Shown here: piece by piece, positions 49,021 to 59,006 of the stretch
How positions within the stretch are numbered: the first letter of the stretch is position 1
How the letters are laid out: each line of letters opens with the position of its first letter
Assembly: GCF_947496985.1 (NCBI RefSeq)
Contig: NZ_CANMEZ010000005.1
Span: forward strand, 124,001-188,000
Direction of reading: 5' to 3'
Length of the DNA: 64,000 nucleotides
DNA from: an uncultured Kordia sp.
Lineage (GTDB): Bacteria > Bacteroidota > Bacteroidia > Flavobacteriales > Flavobacteriaceae
The notes under the pieces: model-generated
What the model was told of the DNA's origin: nothing
Databases searched by the model: none
What the model saw: only the letters and a program-made list of their open reading frames with translations
Program-made: the position numbers and the translations under genes

Positions 49021-49510
49021 AAGCATCTTGGTTAAGGTTATTCTTAAAAAGTGAAAAGACGTGTAATCTTTCAAAGTTATAAGTTTGAAAAACAAAAAGA
49101 ATCTCCAGTACTGTCAAAGTAGTGGAGATTCTTTTTAGTACTAATCGTTTTTTATAAATCACGATTGAATTTCCTAAAGTATAGTTGCATGTTTGAAGTA
49201 TATTTAAGTATTTTCGTAAAAGCAATTTCCCTGCAAATCAATACAACCTATTAATCGATCATTCATTAAAGAATAAACAAAGAAAGTTATCATGTGATAG
49301 CATATTAAATGCTGCTTTGGTTCGTTTTTACAAAACTTAAATTAAACTTGATTTCAAGTATTTTTTGTGGAGTTCAGACCTGAAGTATGTCAAAACATAT
49401 TGCTAATTGTAAAAATATTCTTTAAAAAAAATGAAATTTTAGGTTACGAAGACTAAAAATTGACATATAAATTGAAGGCCATACAAAACATTCTTAATTG
49501 ATTTAAAGAT
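49021..49510. other. 490-nt intergenic region before the giant LRR gene
   Basis: It holds the terminator at 49094-49136. The rest (49140-49510) is AT-rich with no ORF that looks protein-like. It probably includes the promoter of the LRR gene, but no clean TTTG/TAnnTTTG pair is seen. Confidence 0.5.
49094..49136 (+). terminator. Intrinsic terminator after the DUF350 gene
   Basis: 14-bp perfect stem AAAAAGAATCTCCA / TGGAGATTCTTTTT (49094-49107 and 49123-49136), with an inner ACT/AGT pair in the 15-nt loop. The stem's own T-run provides the U tract. Confidence 0.9.
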
Positions 49511-52500
49511 ATGAAACTGAAATTACTATTTACGTTACTGATTTTTACAAACATTCTTTGGATAAATCCAGTAGAAGCACAACCTGCAAATGACAATTTT
49601 TCAAATGCAATTCCAATAAGTTGTGGAAACAATTACACATCATCTACAGCAGAGGCAACGTTAGACGAAGACAATGCACCAGATTCTACAACTCCAGCTG
49701 TTGATTTGGATGCACCAAATATTTGGTATTCGTACACAGGTAATGGAACTCCAGAAATAATTACGTTAGATTTATGTGCTTCGGGTTATGATACTTCATA
49801 TTTAGTGTATGCAGGAGTATCAGGAAACTTAAATTTAGTTGCTGCAAATGATGACAATGAAACTCAATGTGGACCAGGATACCGCTCATACGGAACATTT
49901 CAATCTGACGGATTAACAACTTATTATATAACAATTACGGGTTATGGACCATCGGATATTGGTGCGGTAGATCTGAATATTTCTTGTCAAGAAGTAGTTC
50001 CTACACCAAACACAATTGCATCGGCTATACCAATTGTACCATCACCAGCAGGAACAGGCTGTGCCAATGGGTACACATTTGATCTCGATTTTACAGCAGC
50101 AACTGGCACAACAGATAGTGGCTTAGGCGGATGTCTAAATGGTGACTTTGAAGGAATAGATCAATTCTTTACCTGGACAGCTACAACAAATGGGTTAAAA
50201 TACAGTACACCTTCTTTTGTGGGACGTGCAGGAATGATTATTAGAAATGCATCAACTCAAGAAATTATTGATTGTTCGAAAGCACTAGATAATAACGATG
50301 GAATTTTTACAGGATGGAATGTAGGAGACAATCTAATCATTCAAATATATAAATCAGAAGGCTTTTCAGGGATTGAAAATGCACGATTCTGTTTAGAAGA
50401 AAAAGGAATTTCTCCTCCAAACAATGATTTTCCTACAGGAGCTTTTCCAATAACACCAGGTTTGCCAGGAAGTGATTGTTCAATAACAATGGATAACCAA
50501 ACCCTCTTTTTAAATACAAACGATTATACTACAACTGACAGTGGAATGGATAATTGTGTAGGTGAAAATACTGGTGTAGATCAATTTTTTACATGGACAG
50601 CAACTTCTGGTGGTTTACTTTGGGGACAAAATCCAGATAATATAGGAATCTCAGTTCGCAGTACTACAGGTGTAGAGTATGGATGCATTGTAACAAATCA
50701 AGGAGATCCTGTAAAACTTAGTGGTTGGGAAATAGGAGAAGATTTAATTATTCAACTATTTAACTATGAGAATTATCACTATGATTCACTTACATTTTGT
50801 TTGAGAGAATACGAAACGCCAACTAATAATATAATCTCAGGAGCAATTCCAATTGTTCCCACAAGTCTTCAAGATAATTGCGATGAAAGAGCACTATTGT
50901 TTAGCTCAGACGGAACCACAGATAGTGGACTTGATGGAACGTGTAATGGTGAAAATACAGGATACGACCAATTTTTTACATGGACAGCAACCACAAATGC
51001 ATTAGCATGGACTGGACTCTCAGAAAACCCCGGAATCATTATAAGAGATGCGCAAGGAAATGAAATTACTTGTGCAGATACAATTGCTGCTGACAATACT
51101 ATCCTATCAGGATGGGAAGTAGGTGACGAGTTAATAATTCAAATTTATGATTGGGTATTTATAATTAATTCTGGTACGGCTGCAGGTAATGTAGAAGACT
51201 CATATAGAGATGTTTCGTTTTGTTTACAAGAGCATGTAATACAGCCTCCAGCTTTAACTCATGTGCCAGATGATAATTTTGAGCAAGCCTTGATCGATTT
51301 AGGCTACGATGATATTTTAGATGATTATGTACTTACAGGAAATATAAATACAATTACAATCCTAGATGTTTCAGATAAAAATATTGCTGACCTAACTGGT
51401 ATTGAAGATTTTACAAGTTTAGAAGAGCTTGACTGTCAGGCAAATGGTTTAACCTCGTTAAATGTATCTCAAAATTTAGCGCTAAAGGAATTAAGATGTG
51501 GAAATGGCCCAGCTGTTGTTGATAATCCCAATCAGATAACAAGCTTGGATGTATCTCAAAATATAAATCTTGAAATTTTACACTGTGATAATAATCCTTT
51601 AAATACTTTAGATGTATCTCTAAATACAAATTTAGTTACCTTAGATTGTCTCAGAACAGGTATAACGGATTTGGATGTGTCTTTAAACACAAATTTAGAA
51701 TCTTTAACATGTGGTTATAATAACCTTACGAGTTTAGACATTAGCCAGAATACACTTTTAAGATTTCTATATGTTATCAACAGTCAATTAACAACATTAA
51801 ATGTTTCTAATAATCAGCAGTTACAATATTTGTATGCAGGAAGTAACCCATTAACTTCTATAGATGTTTCTGTAAATACTGGTTTAACTTTTTTATGGGT
51901 TGATAATACACAGCTTACTAATTTAAATTTATCGAATAATCCTTTAATGGAGAGATTGTTTAGCTCAGGTATTTCAGAACTTACGAGTTTAAATATAGCT
52001 AATGGGACAAATGAAAGTATTATTACTTTTAGAGCTTTCAATAATCCAAATTTAGCCTGTATACAAGTAGATGATCCAGTCTATAGTACAGCTAATTGGA
52101 CTAGTATAGGTTCTGGCACAAGTTTTAGTGCCGATTGTAATTACTCTGTAAATGATGAATGTGTAGATGCAATAAACATTCCTATTAGTGATGCTTCTTG
52201 TGGGAATGCAATCACAGGAACAATGCAATATGCTACCGATTCAAATTCACTGCATTGTTTTGGTAATGATGCTAACTTCTCAGATGTATGGTTCAGTTTT
52301 GTAGCAACAGAGGAAACACATCAGATTACATTACAAAACTTAACAGGAACTCCAAATTTTTTATGGCACTCAGTTATAGATGCACAAACATATAACTGTA
52401 GTAATATCACAGATGCGATTCTATGTAATGATGGACTCTCAGGTGATGCAACCGGATTAACAATAGGAAATACATACTACATACAAGTATATTCGCATGA

Positions 52501-55500
52501 AGCAAATGCAAATACAACGTTTGATATTTGTGTAGCATCATTGACAATTCCAGGACAAACGTATGTGCCAGACGATAATTTTGAACAAGCACTTATTGAT
52601 CTTGGATACGATATAACCTTAGACAATTATGTAACAACAACCAATATTTCTGGTATTGAAAACCTAGATGTAATAAGCCAAAACATTTCTGACTTAACAG
52701 GAATTGAAGACTTTGCGGCGTTGAAAGATTTAAGATGTGGAAACAACAATATAGCAAACTTAGATATCTCGCAAAATGTACTACTTACGCATGTTCATGC
52801 CAATGACAATGCACTAACAAACTTTGATTTAACACAAAATACAGCGTTGGAGCAAGTATTCATATCAGGGAATCAATTAACGGATATTGATGTATCTCAA
52901 AATGCAGCATTAGTAGATTTAGGAATTTTTACGAATCCGCAATTATCAAGCATTGATGTATCTGCAAACCCAAACTTAAAAACACTAAACATAAGTTATA
53001 CACTAATTTCAGATATTGACGTTTCAAATAATTTAGCTTTAGAACGATTATCGTTTGTAAATTGTCCTATTACTGAAATTGATGTAACTGCTAATTTAGA
53101 ATTAAGACAGTTAAGTACTTCACAGAGTTTGGTTACAAGCGTTGATGTATCAGGAAATCCATTTTTTGAATGGATATCTTGCAGAAATAGTCCATTGCTT
53201 ACAAAACTAAACATGCAAAATGGAAACAATATGAATGTTGTTTTCTTTCTAGCTACAGATACACCAAACCTAACATGTATACAAGTAGATGATGCAGCAT
53301 ACAGTACTGCCAATTGGACTAATATTACTACAGGTACAAGTTTTAGTACGGATTGTGGTTATTCTGAAAATGATGAATGTGTAGAAGCTATTGCTATTCC
53401 AATAAGTGATGCTACATGTAACAGTGTAATATCAGCGACAATGGTTGGTGCAACTAATTCTAATTCGCTACAGTGTTTTGGAAATAATGCAAACTTTGCT
53501 GATGTGTGGTTTAGCTTTGTAGCCACCGAAACAACACATGAAATTACATTACAAAATCTAACTGGTTCGCCAAACTTTCTTTGGCATGCCTTAATTGATG
53601 CACAAACATATACCTGCGGAAATATTACAGACGCTATTTATTGTACAGATGGATTAGAAAATACTGCGACCGGATTAACAGTAGGAGATACATATTACAT
53701 ACAGGTATACTCGCATGTAGCAAATGCAAATACTACATTTGACATCTGTGTTTCTACAAATACAATTCCAGGACAAACCTATGTGCCAGATGATAATTTT
53801 GAACAAGCACTAATTGATTTTGGATATGACATCGTATTAGACGATTATGTAACTACAACAAATATCAATATGGTTACATCTTTAGATATCTCTAATAAAA
53901 ACATCTCCGACTTAACAGGTATTGAGGGATTTGCGGTATTAGAAATATTGAATGCTACTAGTAATACTATTTCAACAGCTAACCTTGGTCAGAATTCTCA
54001 ATTACAATTAGTACTCCTGCAAGACAACAATCTAACCGAGTTAGACATTACACAAAATTCGCTTCTTGAAAATATAACTTTAGAAGAAAACTCACTTACA
54101 ACAATAGATGTTACGCAAAATCTGCTTTTAGAATATTTAAACATTACAGACAATGCAATTTCGTCGGTAAATGTGACTCAAAATTCAGCACTGATAAGTT
54201 TAGATGCAAAAAACAATATGCTTAACAATATTGATGTTTCTCAAAATCCAGCATTAGCATTTTTGACAATAGATGATAACAGCATTTCGTCACTAGATGT
54301 TACCAATAACCCAATACTAAGATCTCTATCTACTACAAACAACTCATTAAGCGAAATTGATTTAAGTCAAAATCCAGCATTGGTATTTGCATATTTTGGA
54401 TACAATCAATTACCTAGTATTGATGTATCTCAAAATCCAATACTAGAAGTATTAAATATTGAAGGAAATACTCAAATTTCAAGTGTAGATGTAGCTGTAA
54501 ATGCAGAGTTAAAAACTCTAAGAATTGGTTTTACGCAAATCTCAGGAGTGAATGTTTCAAATAATTTGAACTTGGAAAATCTCTCCATATTAAGTTGCCC
54601 TATAACAGTAATTGATGTTACTGCAAATGTGGCATTAAGATCATTAGGTGTAATAGGAAGCCAAATATCAAACATCGATGTGTCTCAAAACCCAGCATTT
54701 GTAAGCTTGTTCTGTAGTAATACGAGTACGCTTAATACTATAAATATTCAAAACGGGAACAATACCAATGTTACCACCTTTATTGCAAATAATACACCAA
54801 ATCTAACCTGTGTTCAAGTAGATAATGTTGCGTACAGTACTACCAATTGGACTAATGTAGATGTTGGAATAAACTTCAGTACAACTTGTGGCTTTCCAGT
54901 AAACAATACTTGTGTAAATGCTGTTGCGGTACCAATCAGCAATGCTACATGCAATATGACAGTTACAGGAACATTAGTGGAAGCAACAAACTCTAATGGA
55001 TTTAATTGTTTTGGAAGTACTGAGTTTTCGGATGTGTGGTTTAGTTTTATTGCCACAGAAACGATGCATAATATCAAAATATTAAACACTTCAGGAGCTA
55101 ATGCAAGAGTATTTCATGCAGTCATTGATGCACAAACCTATACTTGCGGGAACATCACAGATGCAATCTATTGTACAGATGCTGATGAAGGTCAGGCAAC
55201 TAATTTAACAATTGGGAATACGTACTTTGTACAAGTATATACAGATGTAGTAAATTCAACAGAAACCTTTGATATTTGTATATCTACAAACTCAATTCCA
55301 GGACGAACTTTCGTGCCAGATAATAACTTTGAGCAAGCCCTAATTGATTTAGGTTTAGATGATGTATTAGACGATTACGTAACAACGGCAAACATCAATA
55401 CGGTAAATGATTTAAACATTCGTAACCTTAGTATTTTTGACCTTACTGGAATAGAAGACTTTGCAGGATTAGAAATCTTAAACTGCGGATTAAACTCTTT

Positions 55501-56506
55501 GGGTGAGTTAGACTTAAGCAATAACACCAATCTAAACTATCTAATTGCGGATAATGCTGGGTTAGTAGCACTAAATGTGCAAAACGGAAACAATGCAAAT
55601 GTTACAACGTTTATAACACTTGGTAACGTCGACTTATTCTGTATTCAGGTAGATGATGCTACGTACAGTACAGAGAATTGGACAATTATAGAATCAACAA
55701 CAAGTTTCAGCGAATTCTGTGGAGCTGCAATTCAAGTGGCTGCAAAAGTATATTTACAAGGAGCTATGCTCAACAATACAGACGGTTTTATGCGTACAGA
55801 TTTAAAAGATAACAATCTTGTTTCCGATGCAAGTAGTCCATATGCAGACGGAATTGCAGCAAGTGATAATGTGTTTTTTGCTTTAGAACAAGATAAAATA
55901 GTGGATTGGGTTTGGGTAGAGCTCAGAGATGCTAACGACGCTACAATCATCATTGATGGAAAATCAGCTATGTTACAACGAGATGGCGATATTGTAGCTG
56001 CTGAAGGTGATGCTACAACTCCTGTAAGCTTCAATCAAGCATCAGGAAATTATTATGTAGTCATAAAACACAGAAACCACTTAGGAATTATGTCAAATAC
56101 TGCAATTTCGTTATCAAGTTCTGCTACTATTGTCGATTTCACTGATCGTAACAATCAAATAACTTATGGCGCAAATGCACAAACGAACTTTGGTATGCCA
56201 GCTGATGTAGTAGGAATGTGGACAGGAAATGTAAATGGAGATACGGTTATTCAATACTCTGGAACGACGCCAGATGCACCAGCTATTCTCTCAAAAGTAT
56301 TAAACGATCCTGGAAACTTTCTAAACTTCCCAACTTATGTTGTAATTGAGTATGATAGTAATGATATTAATATGGATGGTACCACTCAATATACGGGTAC
56401 AAATCCGGACACACCATTTATATTACAAAATATATTAACACATCCAGGGAACTTTTTAAACTTTAGCACCTATCAAATCACAGAAAAATTACCTGAAAAT
56501 GAATAG
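49511..56506 (+). CDS. Giant modular leucine-rich-repeat surface protein
   Basis: 2331 residues with signal peptide ending NPVEAQP. Residues about 25-160 form a PPC-like beta-domain. Three copies of a roughly 140-residue beta-domain follow (each with DSGL/DSGM, DQFFTWTAT and a later VGD/IGEDLIIQ), to about 583. Four LRR modules then start at V585, V1019, V1425 and V1935 with the same cap VPDDNFEQALID. Each has LDVSQN-type repeats and ends LxCIQVDDxxYSTxNW. PPC-like domains (ENDECVEAIAIPISDATC, VWFSFVATE) sit between modules. The C-terminal domain (about 2080-2331) has VWVELRDA, LQRDGDIVAA and YYVVIKHRNHLGIM, a domain seen at the end of Bacteroidota surface proteins. Likely adhesion or binding. 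Confidence 0.85.
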   Translation: MKLKLLFTLLIFTNILWINPVEAQPANDNFSNAIPISCGNNYTSSTAEATLDEDNAPDSTTPAVDLDAPNIWYSYTGNGTPEIITLDLCASGYDTSYLVYAGVSGNLNLVAANDDNETQCGPGYRSYGTFQSDGLTTYYITITGYGPSDIGAVDLNISCQEVVPTPNTIASAIPIVPSPAGTGCANGYTFDLDFTAATGTTDSGLGGCLNGDFEGIDQFFTWTATTNGLKYSTPSFVGRAGMIIRNASTQEIIDCSKALDNNDGIFTGWNVGDNLIIQIYKSEGFSGIENARFCLEEKGISPPNNDFPTGAFPITPGLPGSDCSITMDNQTLFLNTNDYTTTDSGMDNCVGENTGVDQFFTWTATSGGLLWGQNPDNIGISVRSTTGVEYGCIVTNQGDPVKLSGWEIGEDLIIQLFNYENYHYDSLTFCLREYETPTNNIISGAIPIVPTSLQDNCDERALLFSSDGTTDSGLDGTCNGENTGYDQFFTWTATTNALAWTGLSENPGIIIRDAQGNEITCADTIAADNTILSGWEVGDELIIQIYDWVFIINSGTAAGNVEDSYRDVSFCLQEHVIQPPALTHVPDDNFEQALIDLGYDDILDDYVLTGNINTITILDVSDKNIADLTGIEDFTSLEELDCQANGLTSLNVSQNLALKELRCGNGPAVVDNPNQITSLDVSQNINLEILHCDNNPLNTLDVSLNTNLVTLDCLRTGITDLDVSLNTNLESLTCGYNNLTSLDISQNTLLRFLYVINSQLTTLNVSNNQQLQYLYAGSNPLTSIDVSVNTGLTFLWVDNTQLTNLNLSNNPLMERLFSSGISELTSLNIANGTNESIITFRAFNNPNLACIQVDDPVYSTANWTSIGSGTSFSADCNYSVNDECVDAINIPISDASCGNAITGTMQYATDSNSLHCFGNDANFSDVWFSFVATEETHQITLQNLTGTPNFLWHSVIDAQTYNCSNITDAILCNDGLSGDATGLTIGNTYYIQVYSHEANANTTFDICVASLTIPGQTYVPDDNFEQALIDLGYDITLDNYVTTTNISGIENLDVISQNISDLTGIEDFAALKDLRCGNNNIANLDISQNVLLTHVHANDNALTNFDLTQNTALEQVFISGNQLTDIDVSQNAALVDLGIFTNPQLSSIDVSANPNLKTLNISYTLISDIDVSNNLALERLSFVNCPITEIDVTANLELRQLSTSQSLVTSVDVSGNPFFEWISCRNSPLLTKLNMQNGNNMNVVFFLATDTPNLTCIQVDDAAYSTANWTNITTGTSFSTDCGYSENDECVEAIAIPISDATCNSVISATMVGATNSNSLQCFGNNANFADVWFSFVATETTHEITLQNLTGSPNFLWHALIDAQTYTCGNITDAIYCTDGLENTATGLTVGDTYYIQVYSHVANANTTFDICVSTNTIPGQTYVPDDNFEQALIDFGYDIVLDDYVTTTNINMVTSLDISNKNISDLTGIEGFAVLEILNATSNTISTANLGQNSQLQLVLLQDNNLTELDITQNSLLENITLEENSLTTIDVTQNLLLEYLNITDNAISSVNVTQNSALISLDAKNNMLNNIDVSQNPALAFLTIDDNSISSLDVTNNPILRSLSTTNNSLSEIDLSQNPALVFAYFGYNQLPSIDVSQNPILEVLNIEGNTQISSVDVAVNAELKTLRIGFTQISGVNVSNNLNLENLSILSCPITVIDVTANVALRSLGVIGSQISNIDVSQNPAFVSLFCSNTSTLNTINIQNGNNTNVTTFIANNTPNLTCVQVDNVAYSTTNWTNVDVGINFSTTCGFPVNNTCVNAVAVPISNATCNMTVTGTLVEATNSNGFNCFGSTEFSDVWFSFIATETMHNIKILNTSGANARVFHAVIDAQTYTCGNITDAIYCTDADEGQATNLTIGNTYFVQVYTDVVNSTETFDICISTNSIPGRTFVPDNNFEQALIDLGLDDVLDDYVTTANINTVNDLNIRNLSIFDLTGIEDFAGLEILNCGLNSLGELDLSNNTNLNYLIADNAGLVALNVQNGNNANVTTFITLGNVDLFCIQVDDATYSTENWTIIESTTSFSEFCGAAIQVAAKVYLQGAMLNNTDGFMRTDLKDNNLVSDASSPYADGIAASDNVFFALEQDKIVDWVWVELRDANDATIIIDGKSAMLQRDGDIVAAEGDATTPVSFNQASGNYYVVIKHRNHLGIMSNTAISLSSSATIVDFTDRNNQITYGANAQTNFGMPADVVGMWTGNVNGDTVIQYSGTTPDAPAILSKVLNDPGNFLNFPTYVVIEYDSNDINMDGTTQYTGTNPDTPFILQNILTHPGNFLNFSTYQITEKLPENE
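51263..55730 (+). repeat. Four-fold coding repeat: LRR modules of the giant protein
   Basis: The cap codons for VPDDNFEQALID begin at 51263, 52565, 53783 and 55313, giving module lengths of about 434, 406 and 510 codons, with the last shortened to about 140. The inter-module PPC-like segments (about 52140-52560, 53350-53780 and 54890-55310) are also similar at the DNA level. This points to tandem duplication, with expansion of LRR number in module 3 and loss in module 4. Confidence 0.8.
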
Positions 56507-56532
56507 AAAAAAATAACATAAATTCAAGATTC

Positions 56533-56571
56533 AAAAGCGATTATTTAATTCATAAATAATCGCTTTTTTTT
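56533..56571 (+). terminator. Intrinsic terminator after the LRR gene
   Basis: 15-bp perfect stem AAAAGCGATTATTTA / TAAATAATCGCTTTT (56533-56547 and 56553-56567), 5-nt loop, T tract to 56571. Confidence 0.93.
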
Positions 56572-56643
56572 AATATAAATTTTGATGATATCTTAATTGT
56601 TAAATCCTTTGTAAAGTCTTTTCATAAATCGCGACATATTTCG

Positions 56644-56651
56644 TAATTTAG
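56644..56651 (+). promoter_or_regulatory. Possible -7 element of gltA
   Basis: TAATTTAG in TTTCGTAATTTAGC (about 56639-56652), one base off TAnnTTTG, 35 nt before the start. Almost the same block precedes eno. A matching -33 element is not clear. Confidence 0.35.
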
Positions 56652-56686
56652 CAATCCAGATAAAAAAATAAAAATTCTACAAAAAT

Positions 56687-57976
56687 ATGTCAGATAATAT
56701 AGCTACGTTAGAAGTCAATGGTGAGAAACATGAGTTCCCTGTAATTAAAGGGACGGAAAATGAAATCGCTATTGATATCAAGAAATTAAGAGGCTCCACT
56801 GGTGGAGTTATTACAATTGATCCAGGATATAAAAACACAGGTTCTTGCCAAAGTGCAATAACATTTTTAGATGGAGAAAAAGGAGTGCTTCGTTATAGAG
56901 GTTATTCAATTGAAGACTTAGCTGAAAAAGCAGACTTTTTAGAAGTTGCTTACTTATTAATTTTTGGAGAATTACCAACTACTGAGCAATTAGCAAAATT
57001 TCATAAAGACATTAAAGCGCAATCTATTGTTGATGATGATATCAAAAAAATAATAGATGCATTTCCAAAATCAGCACATCCAATGGGTGTGTTAGCATCA
57101 TTAACGAATGCATTAACTGCGTTCAATCCTTCATCTGTAAATGTAGATTCAGAAGAAGATATGTATCATGCTATAGTGAAAATACTTGGAAAATTCCCTG
57201 TATTAGTAGCTTGGGCAATGCGTAAAAAACAAGGGTTGCCATTAGATTATGGAGATTCATCATTAGGATACGTAGAAAACGTATTAAAAATGATGTTCAA
57301 ACAACCAAATGAAGAATATACCTTAAATCCAATAGTTGTAAATGCATTAGATAAATTATTAATCTTACATGCAGATCATGAACAAAACTGTTCTACATCA
57401 ACAGTTCGTATCGTAGGTTCATCGCACGCTGGATTATTTGCTTCATTAGCAGCAGGAATCTCTGCACTTTGGGGACCATTACACGGAGGTGCAAACCAAG
57501 CGGTATTAGAAATGTTAGAAGGAATTCGTCAAGATGGTGGAGACACTAAAAAATACATGGCGAAAGCAAAAGATAAAAGTGATCCTTTCCGTTTAATGGG
57601 ATTCGGACACAGAGTATACAAAAACTTCGATCCAAGAGCAACGATTATCAAAAAAGCTGCAGATGAGGTATTAGGAGACTTAGGAGTAGAAGATCCAATC
57701 TTAGATATCGCAAAAGGATTAGAAAAAGAAGCATTAGAAGATCCATACTTTGTAGACAGAAAACTATATCCAAATGTAGATTTCTATTCTGGAATTATAT
57801 ACAGAGCTATGGGAATTCCAACAGAAATGTTTACTGTAATGTTCGCATTAGGACGTTTACCAGGTTGGATTGCACAATGGAGAGAAATGCGTTTACGCAA
57901 AGAGCCAATTGGACGTCCACGTCAAGTATACGTTGGTGAAAACCTAAGAGAATTCAAAACGATTTCTGATAGATAA
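56687..57976 (+). CDS. gltA: Citrate synthase
   Basis: 429 residues, a type II hexameric-class length. N-terminal strand domain (MSDNIATLEVNGEKHEFPVI), then DPGYKNTGSCQSAITFLDGE and LRYRGYSIEDLAEKADFLEV. Catalytic residues lie in the HADHEQNCSTSTVRIVGSSHAG, WGPLHGGANQ and MGFGHRVYKNFDPRA segments. It condenses oxaloacetate and acetyl-CoA to open the TCA cycle. Flanked by terminators on both sides, so it is monocistronic. Confidence 0.98.
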   Translation: MSDNIATLEVNGEKHEFPVIKGTENEIAIDIKKLRGSTGGVITIDPGYKNTGSCQSAITFLDGEKGVLRYRGYSIEDLAEKADFLEVAYLLIFGELPTTEQLAKFHKDIKAQSIVDDDIKKIIDAFPKSAHPMGVLASLTNALTAFNPSSVNVDSEEDMYHAIVKILGKFPVLVAWAMRKKQGLPLDYGDSSLGYVENVLKMMFKQPNEEYTLNPIVVNALDKLLILHADHEQNCSTSTVRIVGSSHAGLFASLAAGISALWGPLHGGANQAVLEMLEGIRQDGGDTKKYMAKAKDKSDPFRLMGFGHRVYKNFDPRATIIKKAADEVLGDLGVEDPILDIAKGLEKEALEDPYFVDRKLYPNVDFYSGIIYRAMGIPTEMFTVMFALGRLPGWIAQWREMRLRKEPIGRPRQVYVGENLREFKTISDR

Positions 57977-57994
57977 ATATCAAAACCACATTAC

Positions 57995-58032
57995 AAAGCT
58001 TCATAGATTAAAAATGTCTATGAAGCTTTTTT
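57995..58032 (+). terminator. Intrinsic terminator after gltA
   Basis: 13-bp perfect stem AAAGCTTCATAGA / TCTATGAAGCTTT (57995-58007 and 58017-58029), 9-nt loop, T tract. It ends 16 nt before the next start codon, so it may also act as a leader hairpin for that gene. Confidence 0.9.
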
Positions 58033-58048
58033 CAATTATACCCCAAGT

Positions 58049-58963
58049 ATGTTAGAATTATATGTAAATGATGAAACTTCACAACTCAAAGCAGTTGTGT
58101 TGGGAACGGCAGAAAGCTGCGGACCTACTCCGAAAGCTGCAGATTGCTATGATCCAAAATCAAAACAACACGTATTGGCAGGAACCTATCCACTTGAAAA
58201 AGATATGGTGCCAGAAATGGAAGCCGTTGCTAAAGTTTTTGAAAAATATGGAGTAAAAGTATTCAGACCGAGTATCATACAAGATTACAACCAAATATTT
58301 TCAAGAGATATCGCTTTTGTCATTGAAGACAAATTCATCAAATCAAACATACTGCCTGATCGTGAACGTGAAATTGAAGCTATTCAACATGTAATTGATC
58401 TAGTAAATCCAGAAAATGTAATCACACTACCAGAAGAAGTGCATGTAGAAGGTGGAGATGTAATGCCTTGGGGCGATTATATTTTTATAGGAACTTATTC
58501 AGGAGAAGATTATCCAGATTATATAACTGCACGTACAAATATTGATGCAGTCATTGCATTGCAAGAATTATTCCCGAACAAAACGGTAAAATCATTCGAA
58601 CTTCGTAAATCAAATACAGAACCAAAAGACAATGCATTGCATTTAGATTGTTGCTTTCAACCTATAGGAAAAGACAAAGCTATTTTGCATAAAAATGGTT
58701 TCTTAGTAGAAGAAGAATACCAATGGTTGGTTGATTTCTTTGGGAAAGAAAACATCTTCGAAATTAGTAAAGATGAAATGTACAACATGAATAGTAATGT
58801 ATTTTCTATCTCACAAGAAGTTATCATTTCGGAACAAAACTTTACGCGTCTTAATACTTGGTTAGAAGCACAAGGGTTTACAGTTGAAAAAGTTCCGTAT
58901 GCGGAAATTGCCAAACAAGAAGGTTTATTGCGTTGTAGTACAATGCCATTAATTAGAGGATAG
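58049..58963 (+). CDS. Pentein-fold amidinotransferase / arginine deiminase-like hydrolase
   Basis: 304 residues of the guanidine-modifying superfamily. Conserved positions are FSRD (84-87), the EGGD acidic motif (134-137), His198 in NALHLDCC and the nucleophile Cys296 in GLLRCSTMPLIRG. Members are arginine deiminases, dimethylarginine hydrolases or amidinotransferases that attack a guanidine carbon. Which reaction applies cannot be decided here. A second pentein protein (CtlX-like) lies 960 nt downstream, suggesting an arginine/citrulline pathway. Start ATG at 58049. Confidence 0.85.
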   Translation: MLELYVNDETSQLKAVVLGTAESCGPTPKAADCYDPKSKQHVLAGTYPLEKDMVPEMEAVAKVFEKYGVKVFRPSIIQDYNQIFSRDIAFVIEDKFIKSNILPDREREIEAIQHVIDLVNPENVITLPEEVHVEGGDVMPWGDYIFIGTYSGEDYPDYITARTNIDAVIALQELFPNKTVKSFELRKSNTEPKDNALHLDCCFQPIGKDKAILHKNGFLVEEEYQWLVDFFGKENIFEISKDEMYNMNSNVFSISQEVIISEQNFTRLNTWLEAQGFTVEKVPYAEIAKQEGLLRCSTMPLIRG

Positions 58964-59006
58964 TAAGTTTTGAATGCTTTCGCAGACTAAAGCTAAAACC
59001 GTAGTT

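Noticed and set aside
48995-49225. 76-codon minus-strand ORF over the terminator
   Set aside because: It spans a terminator hairpin and the end of the DUF350 gene; composition is random.
51263-55730. CRISPR or tandem satellite array
   Set aside because: The repeats are in-frame, long (over 1 kb) and encode LRR modules; there are no short identical repeats with unique spacers.
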